Source: Bombyx mori (taxonomy: Eukaryota > Arthropoda > Insecta > Lepidoptera > Bombycidae). From it: 64,000 nt of DNA. Under the pieces are notes generated by a model. It worked only from the letters and a program-made list of their open reading frames with translations. It was not told the DNA's origin and ran no database searches. Shown here in pieces: positions 57,525 through 64,000 of this stretch. The stretch spans positions 10,153,501 to 10,217,500 of the forward strand of contig NC_085131.1 in NCBI RefSeq assembly GCF_030269925.1, read 5' to 3'. How positions within the stretch are numbered: position 1 is the stretch's first letter; each line of letters opens with the position of its first letter. Made by a program: the position numbers and the translations under genes.

Positions 57525-57745
57525 TTTTTTTATTGCCCTTGTAGGCAGACGGGCATACGGCCCACCTGGTGGTGAGTGGTTACCGTCGCCCATAGACTTC
57601 AGGTATGCCAGGGGCAGAGCCAAGCCGCTGCCTACCGCTTAATACTCTCCACAAGCCTCGTTTGAAGAAGGACATGTCATAGCGCTCGGGAAACACCGTG
57701 GAGGGGAACTCATTCCATAGCCGGATGGTACGTGGCAAAAAGTTA
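57525..57745 (-). mobile_element. LINE 3' end, 60-kb family
   Basis: TTTTATTGCCCTTGTAGGC to CGGATGGTACGTGGCAAAAA. It includes the last codons of the ORF. The right break at TACGTGGCAAAA coincides with a break used at 58622. Confidence 0.88.
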
Positions 57746-58154
57746 GTAATGAATAGTACATTGAATTAATACTACAATAAGAATGGTATTTTTTTCCACT
57801 TCTCGCGAGTTGCTTATTTACCTACATAATTTAAAATACTTTTACAGTAATGTCGTCGTGTTGACAAAACGTACAAAATTATATAATGATAATATGCATA
57901 TTCGGAATATGTTATATGATATATAAGTACATTCAAATTTCGAGGCGTTAGCAGCGTGACGTTGCAAAAACATGATTAATATATCGTGCGAATGTGCGCT
58001 TCTATTACCAGTTTGTCTGTGGTAGGGTTGAACGCTTGTAAATTATGGAGGGTAGAGGTAAGAAGCACCGGTTTGTATAGTGGAGAATTTGAAAAAGTTT
58101 CCACCTGTAAACAGCAAGGTATTGTTGGAAGACTCACCGAAATATACACATATA

Positions 58155-58388
58155 TTTTATTGCTTAGATGGGTAGACGAGCTCACAGCCCACCTGGTGTT
58201 AAGTGGTTATTGGAGCCCATAGATATCTACAACGTAAATGCGCCACCCACCTTGAGATGTAAGTTCTAAAGTCTCAGTATAGTTACAACGGCTGCCCTAC
58301 CCTTCAAACCGAAACGTATTACACGGCAGAAACAGGCGGGGTGGTGGTACCTACCTGTGCGGACTCACAAGAGGTCCTACCGCCAGTA
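58155..58388 (-). mobile_element. Bm1 SINE, 5'-truncated
   Basis: TTTATTGCTTAGATGGGTAG to GAGGTCCTACCGCCAG. Confidence 0.9.
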
Positions 58389-58621
58389 AAATAGCGCTAG
58401 AGTAGGAATTGGAAATGATTTTAAAATAGCAGTTTTAAACAAAGCGAAGTGTGCCGGATTGAAGTGTAGTGTAAGAAATCTTTCCACTTGCTACAGTGGC
58501 GTCACCTTGATTAGCTTCCTTTCAGCGGACACTTTTAATACACTGTGATGGTGCGCCCTACTTCTATCCCCTGTATAGTAAATAAATCTTTTTTATAATC
58601 TAGATAAATCTAATAAATAGA

Positions 58622-58836
58622 TCTTTTTTGCCACGTACCATCCGGCTTTGGAATGAGCTCCCCTCCACGGTGTTTTCCGAGCGCTATGTCCTTCTTTAAA
58701 CGAGGCTTGTGGAGAGTACTCAACGGTAGGCAGCGGCTTAACTCTGCCCCTGGCATTGCTGAAGTCCATTGGCGACGGTAACCTCTCACCATCAGGTGGT
58801 CCGTATGCTCGTTTGCCTACAAGGGCAATAAAAAAA
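58622..58836 (+). mobile_element. LINE 3' end, 60-kb family
   Basis: TTTTTTGCCACGTACCATCC to TACAAGGGCAATAAAAA. It shares both ends with the minus-strand copy at 57525. Confidence 0.88.
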
Positions 58837-58849
58837 ATATCCAACCTAG

Positions 58850-59850
58850 AATATTACCAACATCTGATAAGGTTTGACGTAAATGTTGCTGAAGGAAATA
58901 TGCATTTGCTTAGAAAATATTTAAACCTGTTTCGAGTCGAGGTTATTCTCATTGACGACTCCAAGTGTTGCGTATTGATAGTAAATAAATAATTGCTTCT
59001 AAAAAAAGTACCAAAAACATTGAAATGATAATATTTTATTGAATTTCAATAATAACTACTTATATGCTAGTTTTATTGTATGTAGAATGGAAAAAGGTTT
59101 ATATAAATAAATAAATTAATAACAATACGGATGCAAATAACAAACCCTCCATCCCTGTACCTACTCGTCGACAAACTATCTCCGAAACCGGAGAATTTAC
59201 ATATCTTTATCAGTGAAAATGCGGGGTGAAGATGATTTGGCGGGATCGTGCGGAATCCCGGGGCGGGTGGAGATATCCCCGGGTAATTCGAGGAGGGCGC
59301 GTCTTCATAGCACTTTTGTGACGTACCTAGATAATTCGATTGCGATCCGGGATAATTGTCCCGGACTCGTGTTTAGCAGTTAGGAGCGAGACTGCACGTG
59401 ATTTTATGTAGGCACGCTGAAATTTGATTACCGTTTATTGTGTTCGAGAATTGGATACTCTCATTCGGCGTATTTACTCATGTATATTTAGTAGAGAACG
59501 TATTGTAAAATATCGAAAATATTGTGATAAAAAACATTTAAAGTCAATAATAAAAGACGCGTCTGACATTAGTCATAGACTTTGACTAGAAGATTGCACA
59601 AAGTGGGAATGAGTTGCTCGCTCCGGGCATTTCAATATTGCAATAATTGTTACGTTATAATAATACTCTTTGTAAAAATTAATATATATATTTTTTTATC
59701 TAATATGAAAAAAGTTGCCAGTTCTTCTCAGGACGGAGGCTAGTTTTTGTGAATTGGCGGTAATTCTTTTTGACGTTCAACAAGTATGTACTTTCAGTTA
59801 TGTTGAATAAATTTTTTTTGATTTGATTTGACTTAGGAAAAGAACGCAAC
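58850..59850. other. Stretch without recognised genes
   Basis: A GC-rich patch at 59218-59300 interrupts otherwise AT-rich DNA. Confidence 0.4.
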
Positions 59851-59855
59851 AATTT

Positions 59856-60027
59856 ACTGGTGGTAGGACCTCTTGTGAGTACGAGCGGGTAGGTACCACC
59901 ATCTTGCCTATTTCTGCCGTGAAGCGGTAATGCGTTTCGGTTTGAAGGGTGGGGCAGCCGTTGTAACTATACTTGAGACCTTAGAACTTATATGTCAAGG
60001 TGGGTGGCGCATTTACGTCGTAGATGT
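59856..60027 (+). mobile_element. Bm1 SINE, truncated at both ends
   Basis: TTTACTGGTGGTAGGACC to TTTACGTCGTAGATGTG. The 3' tail is missing, which is rare for Bm1 and suggests a later deletion or the insertion beside it. Confidence 0.88.
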
Positions 60028-60072
60028 GCGCATTGTTGATAATCTCATTCTCTTTTGACACGTACCATCCGG

Positions 60073-60073
<1 letters not shown>

Positions 60074-60151
<78 letters not shown>

Positions 60152-60855
60152 TGCCTTTGTAGGCAGACGGGCATACGGCCCACCTGATGGTGAGTGGTTA
60201 CCGTCGCCCATGGACTTCAGCAATGCCAGGGGCAGAGCCAAGCCGCTGCCTACCGCTTAATACTCTCCACAAGCCTCGTTTGAAGAAGGACATGTCATAG
60301 CGCTCGGGAAACACCGCGGAGGGGAGCTCATTCCATAGCCGGATGGTACGTGGCAAAAAAGATCTCTGGAAACGCACTGTGGATGACCGCAGTGGCTTCA
60401 GGTAGTATGGATGAACTCTACTCCGGTGGCGGGCGGTGCGATGGTAAAAACGAGATGCTGGTATCATCTCGAACAATTCCTCAGAGCATTCCCCATGGAA
60501 CATACGGTATAAAATACAGAGGGAACCGAAGTCCCTCCGCAAACCCAGAGGCTCCAAACGATCCGAGAGAATGGGATTATCGACAATCCGAGCGGCCCTC
60601 CTCTGTATGGAGTCAAATGGAAGAAGCTGGTATTTGGGAGCCCCAGCCCAGAGATGGGAGCAGTACTCCATGCGAGGCCGGACTTGTGCTTTATAAAGCA
60701 AAAGTTTTTGTCCAGGCGTGAAGTACCGCTTCGCTCTGTTGAGGACTCCCAGCATTTTGGACGCCAACTTGGCTTTGCCTTCCAAATGACTCCGAAACTG
60801 GACATCGCTCGAAATGTCGACCCCAAGTATCCCGATACTCTCGGAAGGTTGCAGG
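60074..60855 (-). mobile_element. 5'-truncated LINE with 76-nt T run
   Basis: The minus strand ends in an unbroken 76-base A run (T on plus, 60074-60149), preceded by the GGCAATA tail. The coding part lies at 60198-60846. Immediately beyond the tail, 60054-60073 is a 20-base piece of the same LINE in the opposite orientation (ACACGTACCATCCGGC). It is the family reference for the other tails listed here. Confidence 0.88.
60198..60846 (-). CDS. Carboxy-terminal part of a non-LTR retrotransposon ORF2
   Basis: About 215 residues remain from behind the catalytic core. ILGVDISSDVQFRSHLEGK (the LGV motif after the RT palm) comes first, then YKAQVRPRMEYCSHLWAGAP, FDSIQRRAARIV, RVHPYYLKPLRSSTV and FLPRTIRLWNELPSAVFPE. 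This order is typical of CR1/Jockey-type LINE carboxy ends; I do not assign the clade. The FADD box, endonuclease and start codon are absent. The frame is intact to its stop. Confidence 0.82.
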
Positions 60856-60893
60856 GATCAGAATGAACTTTAGAAACTTTAGAATGAACTCCT

Positions 60894-61070
60894 CTCTATG
60901 TTGTTTCCTGAGCGCTAATACATGTCCTTCAAGCGAGGCTTGTGGAGAGTACTTAACGGTAGGCAGCGGCTCGGCTGTGCCCCTGGTATTGCTGACGACC
61001 ATGAGCGACCGTAACCACTCATGATCAGATGGGCTTTATGCTCGTCTGCCTACAAAGGGGATAAAAAAAA
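60894..61070 (+). mobile_element. LINE 3' end, 60-kb family
   Basis: GAACTCCTCTCTATGTTG to ACAAAGGGGATAAAAAAA. It lies tail-out beside the minus-strand LINE, so the two form an inverted pair. Confidence 0.8.
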
Positions 61071-61079
61071 TTAAAATAG

Positions 61080-62330
61080 ATTATTTGTCATTAAAGTATT
61101 AGTTATACAAATAAAACATATGATACAAAAAAACTCTTGATGTGTAAATTACCTCTTCTTTTTTTTAGGTTTTTTATGTTGTCAAGATCAGAGAACTCTG
61201 CCATCTAGTGGCAAGTAGACAAAGTATTAAAAAAAATAATTTAAATACATCCTTATTATTTTGCTATTATTGTTAATAATGTAAATGGTTATTGTAATAG
61301 ACTAGCATATTTTTGGAAACAGAAATTTGAGAGGTCTTTAGTTTAGTTTAATAATATGATGAAATCAACATTCTAGGTAGTGTCCTCTGGCGGTTGAAAC
61401 TTAGCGAGAATACTATTTAAATAAAAGCATATTTAGTTTTCGTTAAGCTTTTGAATGTCCTTATTGTTATTAAAAAATAATATATTATTAAATAATATAA
61501 AAAAACTAAGCTAAAATTATAAATATCCGATCATTAAACAATTCAATTATTATCGTATTTTATTTAAGTACTCTATTACGAAATGAGTTTAGTACCTAAA
61601 AATCTACTCGATAATAGATGGCGCTGAATGCCGAAACAACGTGATCAGTCGGACTGCTTGTCGAAACTTTATTTTCCCATGTCACAAGATTAGTTTTTCT
61701 TTTTAGATTTTTCCTCTGTACAGAGGGTTAGGGTAGCATTGCTTATCTCTTATTTTTACTTTATCGTTTCCACTTATTAAACTGCTTCCAATTACGTTCT
61801 TTAATTTGCTATTTAATTCGATGGAAATTACACTATTAGTATTATTATGATTATTTAATAGCTGTTTTTTAGAATATTATGTCGCATATTACGATGTAAT
61901 CCACGGCTAAGAATTTAGTAATTTAAACAAGCCAAAAAAAGGATCAAACCTTTATTTCTGCAACATAGTTATTTCGGCCTTAGGATGGCTGGAAAACTGA
62001 CTTTCAAACGAAAGTCTTGCTCTTATTGAAAACAAGAGAGTAAATAATGCGTCTTCACTGTGAGATTTTAAACTGTTTTTTGTTATCAAATGTGTAGGAG
62101 CTATAGTAGGTTTAGTGGATTATAATACTAATGGTTATTACTACTAAAATTAATACAAACAATACTAAAGCTGCATGTAACTATATTATTATTATTATTT
62201 GAAAATTTTAAGCATGGCACGCACCGTGATTAAGCGTCGCGGTCTAGGTAATATGTATGTATTCTGCTCAGCCGAATTTTCAGCCCCACTTTTTTCCGGT
62301 AGTACGAGATTAAATAATGCGAACCTCTCA
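61080..62330. other. AT-rich stretch without recognised genes
   Basis: Contains CTCF-core-like words at 61200 and 61615. No element recognised. Confidence 0.35.
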
Positions 62331-62337
62331 AGTAGTT

Positions 62338-62687
62338 TATGAAATACGTACCTACTCAACAAATGTTCTCGATTGACTTCCACGGTGAAGGAATAGCATC
62401 GTGTAATAAAAATCAAACCCGCAAAAATATAATTTGCGTAATTACTGGTGGTAGGACCTCTTGTGAGTCCGCGCGGGTAGGAACCTCCACCCTGTCTATT
62501 TCTGCCGTGAACTAGTAATGCGTTTCGGTTTGAAGGGTGGGGCAGCCGTTGTAACTATACTCGAGACCTTAGAACTTATATCTCAAGGTGGGTGGCGCAT
62601 TTACGTAGTAGATGTCTATGGGCTCCAGTAACCACTCAGCACCAGGTGGGCTTTGAGCTCGTCCACCCATCTAAGCAATAAAAAAAA
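62338..62687 (+). mobile_element. Bm1 SINE, tRNA head missing
   Basis: TATGAAATACGTACCTACTC onward to CATCTAAGCAATAAAA. Everything downstream of the head is present with little divergence. Confidence 0.92.
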
Positions 62688-62851
62688 GCTACCTACTTAC
62701 AAGATTATTAAAAAAAGGGTGTTACAATTATTAGCCATTCCAAGTCACAATGTCTCTTAAGCGAGTTGTAGTCAGCTCAGAACGAGCTAGTCATTTTTCG
62801 ATCTACAATACTAAAAAAAAGTATTCAATAACTAAAATTAATTCTAGTAGA

Positions 62852-63088
62852 TTTTTTTTTATTGCTTAGATGGGTGGACGAGCTCACAGCCCACCTGGTG
62901 TTAAGTAGTTACTGGAGCCCATAGACATCTACGACGTAAATGCGCCACCCACCTTGAGATATACCTAAGTTCTAAGTTCTCAATATAGTTACAACGGTTG
63001 CCCCACCCTTCAAACCGAAACGCATTACTGTTTCACGGCAGAAATAAGTAAGTAGGGACCTGACCTTTACTCAAGAACTCCTACCACC
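62852..63088 (-). mobile_element. Bm1 SINE, 5'-truncated
   Basis: TTTTATTGCTTAGATGGGTG to ACTCCTACCACCG. Forms an inverted pair with the preceding copy, 165 bases apart. Confidence 0.9.
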
Positions 63089-63116
63089 GTCTCGCATATT
63101 TTATGCATCATCATCA

Positions 63117-63236
63117 TCAGTTTATAGCAGTCCACTGCTCGACATAGGCCTCTCCAATTGCTCGCCACTGAACACGATTCTCGGCTTCTCTCATCCAGCT
63201 CTTTCCAACCACCCTGCATAGATCGTCACTCCACCG
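63117..63236 (-). pseudogene. RTE-like LINE carboxy terminus
   Basis: Forty minus-strand codons read RWSDDLCRVVGKSWMREAEN and end AYVEQWTAIN and a stop. The fragment has exactly the same extent as the one at 52057-52176 but differs at many residues. It is followed on the minus strand by a TGATGATGATGA run. Confidence 0.75.
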
Positions 63237-63312
63237 AGTCTTTTATTGTCACTACATTATTGTCGAAGTTTCGATTACTTTACAGTTCTCGTGGTCGCGA
63301 AAGGTTAATCTA

Positions 63313-63603
63313 TCTATATATATAAAAATGAATTGCTGTTCGTTAGTCTCGCTAAAACTCGAGAACGGTTGGACCGATTTAGCTAATTTTGGTCTTGACT
63401 TACTTGTGGAAGTCCAGAGAAGGTTTAAAATGTAAATAAATATGAAAATGCTCGGAATTAAATAAAAATAACAATTTTGTTTTCCCTTTGATGTGTCCCC
63501 TGTCGGACGGATTCCTTTTGTTTGTTTAAAGTTTATTTTATATAAAATTTTAGTTCTTTTTTTTTATCGATTGAGGCACTACGAAGTCTGCCGGGTCAGC
63601 TAG
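63313..63603 (+). mobile_element. Short non-autonomous Helitron, family A
   Basis: A|TCTATATATATAAAAATG to GCCGGGTCAGCTAG|T, 291 bp. Same family as 3596 and 18622. It retains a longer interior that the 3596 copy has lost. Confidence 0.88.
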
Positions 63604-64000
63604 TTTAAAATAAATACAGCATGACACTGGTTACACAAAATGTGTTCGGAATTAGAACACAAATTTTTCGAGAATGACTTTTAGTGCTGATGTGAAAAGA
63701 AAGTTGTAGTTTTTATACTAATTCGAATTTAAAACAGCCAAAAATAATATAAGAGTATGAATGCAAAAAAGGTTTTTTAATCAAAATCTTGAGAGAATTT
63801 CTGGTACTGTTATTATACAAATGTTCGGTTTGATTTTCATCCTTCGAGAAAGCGGTAATTTATTTAGTGAAAAAAAAGAAGGATTAGCAAGAATAAAATT
63901 CTATTTAATTCTAATTAGCATTTTCGTGAGTTATCGGACGTGATATGAGTAAGACGCCTGGTATGACGATTGACGCGATTATTTATAGGCTTACATTATC

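Noticed and set aside
59981..60241. Lys-rich (and opposite Phe-rich) open frames
   Set aside because: They are translations of the 76-base homopolymer at a LINE tail.
60350..60721. 123-codon plus-strand frame
   Set aside because: It is the antisense of the conserved LINE ORF2 carboxy-terminal region.

Overview
The window reads as nuclear DNA of a lepidopteran, almost certainly the silkworm Bombyx mori or its wild relative B. mandarina. It is AT-rich and carries about 28 copies of a tRNA-headed SINE that matches Bm1. It also holds many 5'-truncated 3' ends of a Jockey-clade LINE (BMC1-like), several families of short Helitrons with A|TC...CTAG|T ends, and tails of two further LINE types. I see no bacterial-type gene, no rRNA or functional tRNA gene, and no clear full-length host gene. 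This looks like intergenic or intronic chromosome filled by transposons.

Layout. 1-19 kb: Bm1 copies in both orientations, BMC1-like 3' ends, two short Helitrons, a Tigger/pogo-like MITE, one copy of a 278-bp MITE, and long AT-rich stretches without recognisable content. 19-33 kb: a second tRNA-derived SINE, a Helitron, LINE tails, a composite Bm1/BMC1 unit, and a few weak exon-like or promoter-like signals. 33.1-36.8 kb: the most structured part. A Helitron is split by a 2.8-kb LTR element with nearly identical 393-bp LTRs and no visible gag or pol. Between the LTRs lie two minisatellites (21 bp and 26/27 bp). The right LTR is itself split by a 1.2-kb BMC1-like LINE fragment that still encodes part of a reverse transcriptase. 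37-64 kb: more Bm1 (one with an 82-nt A run), four more short Helitrons, the second 278-bp MITE copy, LINE carboxy-terminal fragments, a long AT palindrome, and a LINE copy at 60 kb with a 76-nt T run and about 215 codons.

How the parts work together. Bm1, the second SINE and the LINE tails are copies made by target-primed reverse transcription. The non-autonomous Helitrons, MITEs and the coding-free LTR element all depend on proteins encoded elsewhere. Host coding is uncertain: the best candidates are a 115-nt exon with both splice sites (27325-27439, minus), two small open frames behind TATA/Inr-like signals (32.2-33.0 kb), and an exon-like segment with a perfect splice donor near 53.2 kb. 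None has a recognised product. All family names are from memory of consensus features, not from a search.
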